NCBI RefSeq assembly: GCF_007280415.1
Contig: NZ_VKKU01000002.1
Coordinates: forward strand, 620,001-684,000
Direction of reading: 5' to 3'
Length of the DNA: 64,000 nucleotides
Source of the DNA: Sphingorhabdus contaminans
GTDB lineage: Bacteria > Pseudomonadota > Alphaproteobacteria > Sphingomonadales > Sphingomonadaceae
A program made the translations under genes and the position numbers. Position 1 is the first letter of the stretch. Each line of letters starts with the position of its first letter. Below, piece by piece: positions 43,515-53,581 of this stretch. The notes beneath the pieces are model-generated. The model made no database searches and was not told the origin of the DNA. It saw only the letters and a list, made by a program, of their open reading frames with translations.

Positions 43515-44420
43515 TCAGCTGTATAGCGTACCGGTGTTTACAACCGGCTGCGTATCGCGCTCACCACACAATACAACCATCAGATTGGACACCATCGCTG
43601 CCCGCCGTTCGTCGTCCAGTTCGACCACATTTTTGGCCGACAGCATTTCCAGCGCCATTTCAACCATTCCCACGGCGCCTTCGACCAATGTCTTGCGCGC
43701 GGCCACGACGGCTTCGGCCTGTTGACGGCGCAGCATGGCCCCAGCGATTTCCTGCGCATAGGCAAGATGGGTAAAGCCACATTCGTCAACGGTGATACCC
43801 GCAACGGCAAGCCGTGCCATCAACTCTGCACGCAATTCCGCGCCGACCTGATCATGATTACCCCGCAAAGTGACTTCTTGATGGGTGAAGTCATCATAGG
43901 GATAACGCGCACCGATCGTCCGCACCGCAGCCTCGATCTGGGCGATGACGAAAGCTTTATAGTCATCGACATCGAACAGCGCCTGCGCCGTGTCGGTCAC
44001 ACGCCAAACGACCTGCGCCGCCATCTCGATCGGGTTGCCCCGCAGATCGTTGACCTTGATTTTTTCCGAAATGAGATTGTTGGCTCTGAGCGAAATTTTG
44101 GATTTGCCCATCCACGGCCAGACCCAGCGCAGGCCTTCATTCCGATCAGTCCCTTTATAGGCGCCGAACAATGTAATCGCGACGCCCTGGTTGGGCTGGA
44201 TCATGTAAAAGCCAGCCGAAAGCAGGAAAAAGAAAAATAACGAACCTATAAGCCCGATGAAGTCGATCGCGGTGGCGTTGTCGCCCCCGCTAATAACGCC
44301 CACCAGCGACCAGATGCCATATCCCAAAAAGGTGAGCATCAGCAAAAGCGCAAGATAGCCGCTAAATCCGCCGGCACGCGTTTCGCGACTAGCGTTCAAT
44401 GTTGTAACCGGTTCCGTCAT
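43515..44420 (-). CDS. SPFH (band 7) domain membrane protein
   Basis: A 301-residue stomatin/prohibitin-like protein. Two hydrophobic segments (residues ~20-43 and ~52-75) anchor it, then the SPFH domain (GFYMIQPNQGVAITLFGAY to about residue 250) and a coiled-coil part (AYAQEIAGAMLRRQQAEAVV). Such proteins form membrane-scaffolding cages that organise microdomains or control proteases. It starts the leftward SPFH-RHH-small membrane unit; GGGAGG lies seven bases before the ATG. The 22-bp palindrome immediately upstream of this site is the likely control element. Confidence 0.88.
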   Translation of the reverse strand: MTEPVTTLNASRETRAGGFSGYLALLLMLTFLGYGIWSLVGVISGGDNATAIDFIGLIGSLFFFFLLSAGFYMIQPNQGVAITLFGAYKGTDRNEGLRWVWPWMGKSKISLRANNLISEKIKVNDLRGNPIEMAAQVVWRVTDTAQALFDVDDYKAFVIAQIEAAVRTIGARYPYDDFTHQEVTLRGNHDQVGAELRAELMARLAVAGITVDECGFTHLAYAQEIAGAMLRRQQAEAVVAARKTLVEGAVGMVEMALEMLSAKNVVELDDERRAAMVSNLMVVLCGERDTQPVVNTGTLYS

Positions 44421-44432
44421 AAAAACCTCCCA

Positions 44433-44454
44433 ATAAATATGATATCATATTTAT
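44433..44454. promoter_or_regulatory. 22-bp perfect palindrome before the SPFH operon (candidate operator)
   Basis: ATAAATATGAT/ATCATATTTAT is a perfect 22-bp palindrome. A further half-site, ATATCATT, follows at 44453-44460. It sits just upstream of the SPFH ribosome binding site, where a repressor would act, and the operon itself encodes a ribbon-helix-helix protein. AT-rich against a GC-rich genome. Confidence 0.65.
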
Positions 44455-44496
44455 ATCATTTCACCGGAGTCGCAAGCAAAATCGGAATCGGGGAAT

Positions 44497-45579
44497 TCAG
44501 CTAATGGCCAGAACACTCGTCAGAATGATCCGCACCAGTTCGGCATGACCTCGCGCACCGGTTTTGGCATATATTTTTTTCGAATAGTTGCGGGCCGTTT
44601 CGACGGTCAGGCCCAATGCGTCGGCTGCCTCCGATATGCTCGTCGTGTGGGCCAGCATCCAAGCCAGCCGCGCTTCGCTTGGTAAAAGGCCGAAGAGGTC
44701 AACAAGCTGGTCACACCGGTCAGCTTGCGAACGACGGTCACCACTGATGTAGACAATGGCGACGGGCATCCGGCTACCGGCAAAGGTCAGGCTTTGATGG
44801 GGTGTGACGAGCATTTCGACCCAGGGATCCTTGCTGAGGTTGAAAGCCTGTGGCCGGGCATCCCGGTTGACGGCAAAACTTTTCACCAGCGATGTCAGGG
44901 CCCTGTCGATGGATGGGGATGCAGGCACCAGACGGTCATAGCGGCCACGCCGGAGAACGCTGCCCCATTGAAACAATTGGTCCAGATTATCGGTCGCATC
45001 AATGATATGACATCCCGCATCCAATGACAGCCATCCCATTTTCAGCCGGTCAAAGGCCTGACCCGTAATAGTCGAACGAAAACGTTCGCGCTCAAGCGCG
45101 GCATGGCTGCGCAATGCGATCTGCAGATGGGGTGCGAGGGCCGTTAACAGCGCGCTGGTCGCCGAACCAATGTTTCTGCCGCCGGAACATAAAAGCCACA
45201 GATCCAGTCCACCCGGCTCCGTCACGCGGATGGCACGCAGTTGTTTGAACTTTTCTGCGTTGCTGAATACGTCACGCTGCTTCGTGTCGGATAAATCCAG
45301 CAACTCATTCTCAGCATAGACACGGTTGGGACGCATGGCGCGGAACGCGATACTATCCCCGATCCGGCGGCCTCCTTCGGGTAGCATTGTCTCATCAAGT
45401 ACTGCTGCATCCCCGGCCGACAATTCGATAATCCGTTCCTCATCGGAAGGCTGGAAGAGCAGTTTGACCGTATCAGCGCCCGTCTTGGCAAGTAACTTGT
45501 TAAGAAATCCGCGCCATAGGGGCGCTTCGAACATCCCTTCATAGAGCGATTGCAACAGGCTGTCATCGTCGGTGCGCAT
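44497..45579 (-). CDS. LuxR-family transcriptional regulator
   Basis: A 360-residue regulator with a C-terminal LuxR-type [31 protein letters not shown] then [17 protein letters not shown] (residues ~290-335). The N-terminal 280 residues carry no recognised PAS, response-regulator or autoinducer domain and probably sense an unknown signal. It is divergent from cysD. The start at 45579 is one of two; an alternative seven codons earlier overlaps a perfect palindrome at 45593-45608, which more probably is a control site. A role in sulfur or general stress regulation is possible only from position. Confidence 0.8.
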   Translation of the reverse strand: MRTDDDSLLQSLYEGMFEAPLWRGFLNKLLAKTGADTVKLLFQPSDEERIIELSAGDAAVLDETMLPEGGRRIGDSIAFRAMRPNRVYAENELLDLSDTKQRDVFSNAEKFKQLRAIRVTEPGGLDLWLLCSGGRNIGSATSALLTALAPHLQIALRSHAALERERFRSTITGQAFDRLKMGWLSLDAGCHIIDATDNLDQLFQWGSVLRRGRYDRLVPASPSIDRALTSLVKSFAVNRDARPQAFNLSKDPWVEMLVTPHQSLTFAGSRMPVAIVYISGDRRSQADRCDQLVDLFGLLPSEARLAWMLAHTTSISEAADALGLTVETARNYSKKIYAKTGARGHAELVRIILTSVLAIS

Positions 45580-45592
45580 TGCCAGACTATAC

Positions 45593-45608
45593 CCTCCCAT
45601 ATGGGAGG
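45593..45608. promoter_or_regulatory. 16-bp perfect palindrome between the LuxR gene and cysD
   Basis: CCTCCCATATGGGAGG is a perfect palindrome located 14-29 bases upstream of the LuxR-type ATG (45579), with TATAGT adjoining on the LuxR side. It is a good candidate operator for autoregulation or for control of cysD, whose ATG is 61 bases away. Confidence 0.5.
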
Positions 45609-45668
45609 TTCAAGTCATGTTTATGTCGGGCACATGATTCGGCAACAGATCAAGGAGCTAACACAGCG

Positions 45669-46583
45669 ATGACACGCATATTGACGCATTTGGAAAGATT
45701 GGAAGCCGAAAGCATTCATATCATGCGAGAGGTTGTCGCCGAGTCCGAACGGCCCGTCATGCTCTATTCGGTGGGTAAGGACAGTGCGGTCATGCTGCAT
45801 CTCGCGCGCAAAGCATTCTACCCCTCCCCGCCACCTTTTCCGTTGCTGCACGTCGATACGACCTGGAAGTTCCAGGATATGTACAAGCTGCGCGACCAGA
45901 TGGCGAAAGAGAGCGGTATGGAGCTGCTCGTATATCAGAATCAGGAAGCCAAGGACCGGGGCATCAACCCGTTCGATCACGGTCCGCTGCATACCGATAT
46001 GTGGAAAACGGAAGGTCTGAAAATGGCCCTCGACCATTATGGTTTCGACGCCGCCTTTGGTGGCGCCCGCCGTGACGAGGAAAAGAGCCGCGCCAAGGAA
46101 CGCATTTTCTCGTTCCGCACAGCGACCCATGGTTGGGACCCCAAGAACCAGCGACCCGAATTGTGGAATCTCTACAATGCCCGCAAGACCAAGGGCGAAA
46201 GCATCCGGATATTCCCTATCTCCAACTGGACCGAGCTCGATATCTGGCAATATATCCATCTGAACGATATCCCGATTGTTCCGCTCTATTTCAGCGCGAA
46301 GCGGCCGACTTACGAATATCAGGGCCAGATATTCATGGCCGATGATATTGAGAGGCTTGAGCGCGTGATGGGCAAGCGGCCCGAAATCACCGAGCGCTCG
46401 ATCCGTTTCCGGACATTGGGTTGTTTCCCGTTGACCGGCGCTGTCGAGAGCAATGCGACAACCTTGCCCGAGGTCATTCAGGAAATGCTTTTGACCACGA
46501 CGTCCGAGCGCCAGGGCCGGGTAATCGACAAGGATGGCGGCGACGCCAGTATGGAAAAGAAGAAGCAGGAAGGTTATTTCTGA
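45669..46583 (+). CDS. cysD: sulfate adenylyltransferase small subunit
   Basis: A 304-residue CysD, the ATP-pyrophosphatase subunit that makes APS from sulfate and ATP with CysN. The PP-motif is [20 protein letters not shown] (residues ~33-52); [20 protein letters not shown] is also diagnostic. The start ATG 45669 has AAGGAG eleven bases upstream. The TGA shares one base with the ATG of cysNC (TGATG), so expression is coupled. First gene of the sulfate-activation operon. Confidence 0.96.
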   Translation: MTRILTHLERLEAESIHIMREVVAESERPVMLYSVGKDSAVMLHLARKAFYPSPPPFPLLHVDTTWKFQDMYKLRDQMAKESGMELLVYQNQEAKDRGINPFDHGPLHTDMWKTEGLKMALDHYGFDAAFGGARRDEEKSRAKERIFSFRTATHGWDPKNQRPELWNLYNARKTKGESIRIFPISNWTELDIWQYIHLNDIPIVPLYFSAKRPTYEYQGQIFMADDIERLERVMGKRPEITERSIRFRTLGCFPLTGAVESNATTLPEVIQEMLLTTTSERQGRVIDKDGGDASMEKKKQEGYF

Positions 46584-48499
46584 TGTCGGAAGCAGATACC
46601 ATCTACAAGACCGATGCCCTCATTGCCGAGGATATCGATGCTTATCTGGAGACACACCAGCATAAAAGCCTGCTCCGCTTCATCACCTGCGGCAGTGTCG
46701 ATGACGGCAAATCAACCCTGATCGGGCGGTTACTTTATGATTCCAAGATGATCTTTGAAGATCAGTTGGAAGCGTTGCAGGCCGACAGCAAACGCGTGGG
46801 CACACAAGGTCAGGAAATCGATTTTGCGTTGCTGGTCGATGGCCTTGCCGCGGAACGCGAACAGGGCATCACCATCGACGTCGCCTATCGCTTTTTTGCC
46901 ACCGAGAAACGTAAATTCATCGTCGCCGATTGTCCGGGACATGAGCAATATACGCGCAACATGGTGACGGGCGCATCGACCGCAGACCTTGCGATCCTGC
47001 TGGTTGATGCACGCAAGGGCGTAATCGTCCAGACGCGGCGTCATGCCTATCTGGCGCACCTGATTGGCGTGAAAAACATCGTGCTGGCGGTGAACAAGAT
47101 GGATCTGATCGATTATGATCAGGACCGTTACAATGCCATTTGCGACGATTTCCGCGCCTTCGTTCGCGAAGCCGGGATCAGCGAGAATTTCACCAGCATT
47201 CCCATTTCGGGTCTGGCCGGCGACAATATCACCTCGCGTTCCGCCAATACGCCTTGGTACGGCGGCACCACGTTGATGGAGCATCTGGAAACCGTCGAGC
47301 TCAACAACACAGACGAGCAGAACAAGGCGTTCCGTCTTCCGGTCCAGTGGGTGAACCGTCCCAATCTCGACTTCCGGGGCTTTTCGGGACTGATTTCGAC
47401 CGGTTCGGTCAAGCCGGGTGACGCAATCCGCGTTTTGCCTTCAGGAAAGACATCGACCGTTACAAAGATCGTGACGCTGGAAGGCGAACTTGAAGAAGCC
47501 GTCGCCGGACAGTCGGTCACCGTCTGCTTTGCGGACGAAGTTGACTGTTCGCGTGGCAACGTGATCGCGACGGCAGACAATCCGCCCGAGGTATCCGACC
47601 AGTTTGAAACAACCATTGTCTGGATGGATGACGATCCCCTGCATGTCGGCCGTTCCTATTGGCTGAAACTTGGAACGCAGATGGTTTCGGCCACGGTCCA
47701 ACAGCCCAAATATACCGTCAATGTGAATACGATGGAGCATCTGGCGGCCAAGACACTCGAATTGAACGCGATTGGCATTGCGGAGATTGCAACCGACAAG
47801 CCTATCGTTTTTGAACCCTATACCAAGAGCCGTGCGCTTGGCGGATTTATCCTGATCGACAAGATCACCAACCGCACCGTGGGTGCAGGCATGCTCCATT
47901 TCAGCTTGCGTCGGGCCCAGAATGTCCACTGGCAAGCGACCGACATTGGCCGTGAAGAACATGCCAATCTGAAGAACCAGAAGCCACGTGTACTATGGTT
48001 CACGGGTCTTTCCGGCTCGGGCAAATCAACCATTGCCAATGAAGTTGAAAAACGCCTGAACCTGATGAACCGCCACACTTTCTTGCTGGACGGGGACAAT
48101 GTACGCCACGGACTGAACAAGGACCTGGGTTTTACCGAGGCTGACCGTATTGAAAACATCCGGCGCGTCGGCGAAGTCGCCAAACTGATGACCGACGCTG
48201 GACTGATTGTTCTGACGGCCTTCATTTCGCCCTTCCGCGCGGAACGCGATATGGTTCGTGCGATGATGCCCGAAGGCGAGTTTGTCGAAATCTTTGTCGA
48301 CACCCCGCTCGAAGTGGCTGAGGAGCGCGACGTGAAGGGCCTTTACAAAAAGGCGCGGAGCGGTGCGCTGAAGAATTTCACTGGTATCGACAGCCCCTAT
48401 GAGGCACCGTTGAATCCCGAAATTCGCGTCAATACGGTCGAGATGACAGCGGCAGAGGCTGCCGAACATATCATCCGTCTCCTGATGCCCCTGAAGTGA
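46583..48499 (+). CDS. cysNC: bifunctional sulfate adenylyltransferase large subunit / APS kinase
   Basis: A 638-residue fusion. The N-terminal CysN GTPase has [14 protein letters not shown] (G1), [12 protein letters not shown] (G3) and NKMDL (G4); residues ~1-440 form the GTPase and beta-barrel domains. The C-terminal ~190 residues are APS kinase (CysC) with P-loop [15 protein letters not shown] and [30 protein letters not shown]. It thus makes APS and then PAPS. This NodQ-like fusion is usual in Alphaproteobacteria and some others. It is coupled to cysD and followed after nine bases by cysQ. Confidence 0.95.
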   Translation: MSEADTIYKTDALIAEDIDAYLETHQHKSLLRFITCGSVDDGKSTLIGRLLYDSKMIFEDQLEALQADSKRVGTQGQEIDFALLVDGLAAEREQGITIDVAYRFFATEKRKFIVADCPGHEQYTRNMVTGASTADLAILLVDARKGVIVQTRRHAYLAHLIGVKNIVLAVNKMDLIDYDQDRYNAICDDFRAFVREAGISENFTSIPISGLAGDNITSRSANTPWYGGTTLMEHLETVELNNTDEQNKAFRLPVQWVNRPNLDFRGFSGLISTGSVKPGDAIRVLPSGKTSTVTKIVTLEGELEEAVAGQSVTVCFADEVDCSRGNVIATADNPPEVSDQFETTIVWMDDDPLHVGRSYWLKLGTQMVSATVQQPKYTVNVNTMEHLAAKTLELNAIGIAEIATDKPIVFEPYTKSRALGGFILIDKITNRTVGAGMLHFSLRRAQNVHWQATDIGREEHANLKNQKPRVLWFTGLSGSGKSTIANEVEKRLNLMNRHTFLLDGDNVRHGLNKDLGFTEADRIENIRRVGEVAKLMTDAGLIVLTAFISPFRAERDMVRAMMPEGEFVEIFVDTPLEVAEERDVKGLYKKARSGALKNFTGIDSPYEAPLNPEIRVNTVEMTAAEAAEHIIRLLMPLK

Positions 48500-48508
48500 G
48501 TTTGCACG

Positions 48509-49240
48509 ATGAATGACAGCGAACTAGCAGCTCATCTGGCGCATGTTGCGGGACGATTGCTACTGGAAGTACGGGCATCCGGACTGCTCAGCCTGAAAGC
48601 TCTGGGCAAGGCGGGTGACCAGACAGCGAACCAGTTCCTGTGCCACGCACTGCGCGAGCAACGTCCCGATGACGGTCTATTGTCCGAGGAAGAAAAGGAC
48701 AATGCCGACCGCCTGTCAAAATCGCGCGTATGGATCATCGACCCTGTTGATGGCACACGCGAATATGGAGAAGAACGGACGGATTGGGCGGTGCATGTGG
48801 CGCTTGCCATAGACGGGGTTCCGACCGTCGGAGCGGTTGCACTGCCCGGGCTTGATCTTGTGCTTCGGACAGACCGCCCCCAGCCTCTGCCACCTGCGGC
48901 TGAAAAGCCCCGGATGCTGGTCAGCCGCACCCGACCCGCTGCCGAAGCCGTGGCAGTTGCCGAGAAAATCGGCGCTGACCTGGTACCCATGGGCAGTGCA
49001 GGCGCCAAAGCCATGGCAGTTGTGCGTGGCGAAGCGGAAATCTATCTACACACCGGCGGCCAATATGAGTGGGATAGCTGCGCACCTGCTGCCGTGGCCG
49101 CAGCCCATGGTCTGCATATCAGCAGAGTCGATGGCAGCCCGCTTGTCTACAATCAGGCGGACGTCTACATGCCCGACCTGCTGATTTGTCGTCCAGAATG
49201 GGCTAAACCGGTGCTGGAGCTTGTTCGCGAAGCTGTTTAA
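48509..49240 (+). CDS. cysQ: 3'(2'),5'-bisphosphate nucleotidase
   Basis: A 243-residue inositol-monophosphatase-fold enzyme that removes the 3'-phosphate of PAP, the by-product of PAPS use. Metal motifs are DGLLSEEEKDN, WIIDPVDGTREYGE and, at the C terminus, YEWDSCAPAAVAAAHG. Slightly shorter than E. coli CysQ but with all motifs. It follows cysNC in the same operon, which fits: PAP accumulation inhibits PAPS-consuming steps. It ends just before the FNR-like regulator (41 bases), which probably has its own promoter. Confidence 0.9.
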   Translation: MNDSELAAHLAHVAGRLLLEVRASGLLSLKALGKAGDQTANQFLCHALREQRPDDGLLSEEEKDNADRLSKSRVWIIDPVDGTREYGEERTDWAVHVALAIDGVPTVGAVALPGLDLVLRTDRPQPLPPAAEKPRMLVSRTRPAAEAVAVAEKIGADLVPMGSAGAKAMAVVRGEAEIYLHTGGQYEWDSCAPAAVAAAHGLHISRVDGSPLVYNQADVYMPDLLICRPEWAKPVLELVREAV

Positions 49241-49281
49241 TTCGGTTTGTCACTTCTTTGTAAAGTTGCTACCCAGCCAAT

Positions 49282-49983
49282 ATGAGCGATTGTGCGCAAT
49301 GTGTTGTACGTAACCGGGCAATTTGCTCGGGGTTGAGTCCCGAAGAGCTTTTGGCTTTAGGCCAGAAGGGGCGTAAGCAGACTGTAAAGCGCGGTCAGAC
49401 ACTGGTTTGGGAGGGCGATGACTCTCTGGTCGTGGCGAATGTCATTTCCGGTGTTCTCAAACTCAGCGTTTCGACAGCAGATGGCCGGGAACAGATTGTC
49501 GGCATCGTCTTCCCTTCCGATTTTATCGGCCGCCCCTTTGGCAAGGAAAGCCCGTACAGCGTGACCGCATTGAGCGACGCGGAGGTATGCGTTTTCCATC
49601 GCTCTACATTCGACCAGTTCGCACGCGAACATCCCGAATTGCAGCACAAGCTGCTGCAACGCACGCTCATTGAGCTGGATGAGGCGCGGCAATGGATGAT
49701 GCTGCTGGGCAAGAAGACCGCAGAGGAACGCATCGCCACATTGCTGATCCGTATATCCGAACGGTTGAGTGCAGATGGCTGCACCGGACCTTTGCTTAAT
49801 CTCGATGAATTCGAACTGCCCATGGACCGCCAGCAAATGGCCGATATTCTGGGCCTCACCATCGAAACGGTCAGCCGCCAGTTGACCCGCATCAAATCCA
49901 GCGGCGTGATTGCCCTACCCGACCGGAGGCGGGTCGTAATCCATGATCGCCAGGCTTTGCTGGATCTTGCCGAAGCGGCCTAG
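49282..49983 (+). CDS. fnrL: FNR-type oxygen-sensing transcriptional regulator
   Basis: A 233-residue Crp/Fnr-family protein. Cysteines at 4, 7, 15 and 103 (CAQC...C and AEVCVF) match the FNR arrangement of three N-terminal Cys plus one inside the sensory domain that bind the oxygen-labile 4Fe-4S cluster, so it is an FnrL-type sensor and not a FixK-type protein. The HTH near residues ~180-208 contains ADILGLTIETVSRQLTRIK with the E..SR DNA-contact residues. Located immediately before ccoN, whose promoter has an FNR box (50002-50015); it should activate the cbb3 oxidase and hemN at low oxygen. Confidence 0.92.
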   Translation: MSDCAQCVVRNRAICSGLSPEELLALGQKGRKQTVKRGQTLVWEGDDSLVVANVISGVLKLSVSTADGREQIVGIVFPSDFIGRPFGKESPYSVTALSDAEVCVFHRSTFDQFAREHPELQHKLLQRTLIELDEARQWMMLLGKKTAEERIATLLIRISERLSADGCTGPLLNLDEFELPMDRQQMADILGLTIETVSRQLTRIKSSGVIALPDRRRVVIHDRQALLDLAEAA

Positions 49984-50001
49984 ATCCTATCTTCGCCTTT
50001 C

Positions 50002-50015
50002 TTGACCTAGGTCAA
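50002..50015. promoter_or_regulatory. FNR box before ccoN
   Basis: TTGACCTAGGTCAA is a perfect 14-bp palindrome of the FNR class (TTGAY-N4-RTCAA), 68 bases upstream of the ccoN ATG and next to the gene of an FNR-type regulator. It probably activates the whole ccoNOQPGHIS unit at low oxygen. Confidence 0.85.
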
Positions 50016-50083
50016 TGATAGGATTCCCCAAATAGACCATCGCGAACCCGAACCGCTCATGATTTTGCGGTCGGGGAACGATT

Positions 50084-51742
50084 ATGGATATTCTTTTAAC
50101 ACGGGTCGGGGTGTGGTTTTTTGTGGCGGTCATGGCATTTGCTGCCATGGCGCTGGGGGCGGACCAGGCATATTCGGTCCATATGGGCATTGTCTGCATC
50201 GCCGCCTTGATTGCGATGGCGGCATCCATGAACCGCTTCGACTTTCTGACGCAGAAATTCCCGGCATTAAGCGGGGCGGCTGTCGCATCGCGCTATGATG
50301 ATGAACCGATCCGGTGGGGTGCGATTGCAACGCTGTTCTGGGGAATTGCAGGCTTTCTGGTCGGGCTGATCATTGCGCTGCAACTCGCCTTTCCTGTTCT
50401 GAATTTCAATCTGGAGTTTACGACGTTCGGGCGTTTGCGGCCACTGCATACATCTGCGGTGATTTTCGCATTTGGAGGCAACGCGTTGATCGCGACGAGT
50501 TTCTACGTCGTCCAGCGCACTTGCCGGGCGAGACTCGCCTTCCCCGGTCTCGCCCGTTTTGTTTTCTGGGGCTACCAGCTGTTCATCGTGCTTGCCGCCA
50601 CCGGTTATCTGATGGGGGTGACCGAGGGTAAGGAATATGCCGAGCCTGAATGGTATGTCGACCTGTGGCTGACGGTCGTGTGGGTAAGCTATCTGGCGGT
50701 TTTCGTCGGCACGATCGTGAAGCGCAAAGAGCCGCATATCTACGTCGCCAACTGGTTCTACCTGAGCTTCATCATCACCGTCGCCATGCTGCACCTGGTC
50801 AACAACCTGTCCATGCCGGTCAGCATCTTCGGATCGAAAAGCTACAGCGCCTTTGCAGGGGTGCAGGATGCACTGACGCAGTGGTGGTACGGTCATAATG
50901 CCGTGGGCTTCTTCCTGACCGCAGGCTTTCTGGCGATGATGTACTATTTTGTACCCAAGCAAGCAGAGCGCCCGGTCTATTCCTACCGGCTATCCATTGT
51001 CCATTTCTGGTCGCTGATCTTCCTCTACATCTGGGCAGGACCGCACCATCTGCATTACACAGCCCTTCCAGACTGGGCCCAGACATTGGGCATGGTCTTC
51101 TCCGTCGTGCTGTGGATGCCGAGCTGGGGCGGAATGATCAACGGCCTGATGACGCTCAACGGCGCCTGGGACAAGATCCGGACAGACCCGATCATCCGCA
51201 TGATGGTCATGGCCCTCGCCTTTTACGGCATGAGCACCTTTGAAGGTCCGATGCTGTCCATCAAGGCGGTCAACAGCCTGTCGCACTATACCGACTGGAC
51301 CATTGGTCATGTGCACAGCGGTGCGCTCGGCTGGAACGGCATGATCACCTTTGCCTGCCTCTATTATCTGTTCCCACGCCTGTGGAACCGTGAACGGATG
51401 TACTCGCTGCGCATGATCAACTGGCATTTCTGGCTCTCCACACTGGGCATCGTCTTCTACGCCTCTGCCATGTGGGTTTCAGGCATCATGCAAGGCCTGA
51501 TGTGGCGCGAATATGGAGCCGACGGGTATCTCGTCTACTCCTTTGCGGAGACAGTCGCTGCAATGTTCCCGATGTACCTGATCCGGGCCTTTGGCGGGCT
51601 GCTCTATCTCGCCGGTGCACTGGTCATGGTCTTCAATGTGTGGATGACAGTCGCCGGAAAAATCCGCGTCGAAAAGCCGATGACCGAAACGCCCCATAAT
51701 CCTGAAGCCGACCGGCCCTATGTCGCCGTTCCGGCTGAATAA
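50084..51742 (+). CDS. ccoN: cbb3-type cytochrome c oxidase subunit I
   Basis: A 552-residue membrane protein with 12 or more helices, the catalytic subunit of the high-affinity oxygen reductase. Heme and copper ligands lie in [26 protein letters not shown]-type positions and [31 protein letters not shown] and [15 protein letters not shown]. Length agrees with CcoN. Start ATG 50084 has GGGGAACG ahead. First gene of a tightly linked set ccoN-O-Q-P-G-H-I-S, the complete cbb3 assembly set. Confidence 0.97.
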   Translation: MDILLTRVGVWFFVAVMAFAAMALGADQAYSVHMGIVCIAALIAMAASMNRFDFLTQKFPALSGAAVASRYDDEPIRWGAIATLFWGIAGFLVGLIIALQLAFPVLNFNLEFTTFGRLRPLHTSAVIFAFGGNALIATSFYVVQRTCRARLAFPGLARFVFWGYQLFIVLAATGYLMGVTEGKEYAEPEWYVDLWLTVVWVSYLAVFVGTIVKRKEPHIYVANWFYLSFIITVAMLHLVNNLSMPVSIFGSKSYSAFAGVQDALTQWWYGHNAVGFFLTAGFLAMMYYFVPKQAERPVYSYRLSIVHFWSLIFLYIWAGPHHLHYTALPDWAQTLGMVFSVVLWMPSWGGMINGLMTLNGAWDKIRTDPIIRMMVMALAFYGMSTFEGPMLSIKAVNSLSHYTDWTIGHVHSGALGWNGMITFACLYYLFPRLWNRERMYSLRMINWHFWLSTLGIVFYASAMWVSGIMQGLMWREYGADGYLVYSFAETVAAMFPMYLIRAFGGLLYLAGALVMVFNVWMTVAGKIRVEKPMTETPHNPEADRPYVAVPAE

Positions 51743-51754
51743 GGAGCACTCCTC

Positions 51755-52501
51755 ATGACAAGCACAACCAAAACCGGAGCCTTCAGCCACAAAAATCTGG
51801 AGCGTAACGTCAGCCTGCTCGGCCTGTGTGCGCTCGGCGCCGTGGCCATTGGCGGTATCGTGGAAATCGCCCCGCTTTTCTGGATCGATTCCACCGTGGA
51901 AAAGGTAGAGGGCGTTCGCCCCTACACCCCGCTCGAACTGACAGGCCGCAACATCTACATCCGCGAAGGCTGCTATGTCTGCCACAGCCAGATGGTCCGC
52001 CCGTTCCGCGACGAAGTGGAACGTTACGGCCCCTATAGTCTGGCGGCAGAAAGTATGTACGACCACCCCTTCCAATGGGGATCAAAACGGACCGGCCCGG
52101 ATCTTGCCCGTGTCGGCGGCCGCTATTCGGACGAATGGCACCGCGCCCATCTGAAAGATCCGCGCAGTGTCGTGCCTGAATCCATCATGCCGCCTTACGC
52201 CTTTCTGGCCGAGCGGCCGGTACGCGCAGGCCAAATGTCTGGCCATCTCACCGCCCTTTCACGGGTAGGCGTACCCTATAGCAAGGAAGCCATCAAAGAG
52301 GCCGATACCGATCTGATGGCGCAGGCGGACCCCAATACCGACGTCGCAGCTTTTCAGGCGCGTTACCCCAAGGCGCAGGTTCGCGATTATGACGGAAACC
52401 CTGCCAAAGTGACCGAAATGGACGCTGTGGTGGCCTATTTGCAAATGCTGGGAACGCTGGTCGATCACCAAAAGGCCAAGCCCTTTGAGCAACCACGATG
52501 A
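51755..52501 (+). CDS. ccoO: cbb3-type cytochrome c oxidase subunit II (mono-heme)
   Basis: A 248-residue subunit with one N-terminal membrane helix ([20 protein letters not shown]) and one heme c site, CYVCH in [14 protein letters not shown]. It passes electrons from CcoP to CcoN. The conserved [17 protein letters not shown] before the heme site is typical. AAGGAG precedes the start. The TGA overlaps the ATG of ccoQ (ATGA). Confidence 0.96.
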   Translation: MTSTTKTGAFSHKNLERNVSLLGLCALGAVAIGGIVEIAPLFWIDSTVEKVEGVRPYTPLELTGRNIYIREGCYVCHSQMVRPFRDEVERYGPYSLAAESMYDHPFQWGSKRTGPDLARVGGRYSDEWHRAHLKDPRSVVPESIMPPYAFLAERPVRAGQMSGHLTALSRVGVPYSKEAIKEADTDLMAQADPNTDVAAFQARYPKAQVRDYDGNPAKVTEMDAVVAYLQMLGTLVDHQKAKPFEQPR

Positions 52502-52656
52502 ATTACAACGATCTTCGCCACTTTGCAGACAGTTGGGGTCTGGTGGTGATGGGGGTGATCTTCCTCATCCTTATCGCCTGGCCTTTCCGCAAAGCGAACC
52601 GGCAACGCAACCACGACGCTGCCATCATGATTTTCAGGGACGATGACAATGGCTGA
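52498..52656 (+). CDS. ccoQ: cbb3-type cytochrome c oxidase subunit IV (CcoQ/FixQ)
   Basis: A 52-residue single-helix protein that stabilises the cbb3 complex. It reads [19 protein letters not shown] at the start, with the helix at residues ~15-30 and a charged C terminus ([10 protein letters not shown]). It overlaps ccoO by four bases and ccoP by eight bases. The size and position between O and P are diagnostic even though sequence conservation in this family is low. Confidence 0.92.
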   Translation: MNYNDLRHFADSWGLVVMGVIFLILIAWPFRKANRQRNHDAAIMIFRDDDNG

Positions 52657-53581
52657 GAATAAACGCATCGACGCACCAACCGGTACGCAAACCGTTGGAC
52701 ATGAATGGGATGGCATCGAAGAACTCGATACGCCAATGCCCCGCTGGTGGGTCTTTACTTTCTGGGTCTGTATCCTGTGGGGGATCGGCTATGTCGTGCT
52801 TTTCCCCGCTATCCCGTTGTTTAACGGGGCAACGCCCGGTCTTTGGAACTGGTCAAGCCGTGGGCAACTGGAACAGCAGATGAAGGCCGAGACCCTGCGC
52901 CGGGCACCTATAACCAACGCACTTTCCGCTATTCCTGTCGAGGAACTTGCCGGCAACGAAAAGCTCTACCAAGCCGCCATCGAAGGTGGCCGCGCCGCAT
53001 TCAAGGTCCATTGTGTACAGTGTCATGGCTCCGGTGCCGCCGGATCTAAAGGCTATCCCAATCTCAACGATGATGACTGGCTGTGGGGCGGCGATCTGCC
53101 AGCTATCCACTATACCCTGACACATGGTGTCCGGCAGCCGGACCATGAAGAAACACGCTTCTCGCAGATGCCAGCCTTTGGCGGCGTGCTGAACGGTGGC
53201 GAGATCGACGCTGTTGCTGCTTATGTCCAGACCCTGTCGGGCAAGGCAAAGCCCAGCGCGCGGTCGGCAGTCGGTGCAACACTATTCGCAAATAACTGCG
53301 CTTCCTGCCACGGCACAGATGGAAAGGGCATGCGCGAATTTGGCGCACCCAATCTGACAGATGGCATCTGGCTCTACGGCGGCGATGCTGCGAGCATAAA
53401 GACCACAATTACCAAGGCGCGTTATGGTGTGATGCCGCGCTGGAACAACCGTCTGGATCCTGTCACTATCAAAATGCTTGCGGCATATGTCCATTCGCTG
53501 GGCGGTGGTGAAGCCACTGCGACACCTGCCACGGCAACGGCCCCCGACCCGGAAAAGGTCGCCACCAATGTCCAGCCCTGA
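52649..53581 (+). CDS. ccoP: cbb3-type cytochrome c oxidase subunit III (di-heme)
   Basis: A 310-residue subunit with the N-terminal CcoP helices (PRWWVFTFWVCILWGIGYVV) and two cytochrome c domains, heme sites CVQCH (residues 122-126) and CASCH (217-221). WGGDLPAIHYTLTHGVRQ and RFSQMPAFGG supply the distal Met motifs. Two ATGs are possible, 52643 and 52649; AGGGA is at better spacing for the second. It overlaps ccoG by 14 bases. Confidence 0.96.
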   Translation: MAENKRIDAPTGTQTVGHEWDGIEELDTPMPRWWVFTFWVCILWGIGYVVLFPAIPLFNGATPGLWNWSSRGQLEQQMKAETLRRAPITNALSAIPVEELAGNEKLYQAAIEGGRAAFKVHCVQCHGSGAAGSKGYPNLNDDDWLWGGDLPAIHYTLTHGVRQPDHEETRFSQMPAFGGVLNGGEIDAVAAYVQTLSGKAKPSARSAVGATLFANNCASCHGTDGKGMREFGAPNLTDGIWLYGGDAASIKTTITKARYGVMPRWNNRLDPVTIKMLAAYVHSLGGGEATATPATATAPDPEKVATNVQP

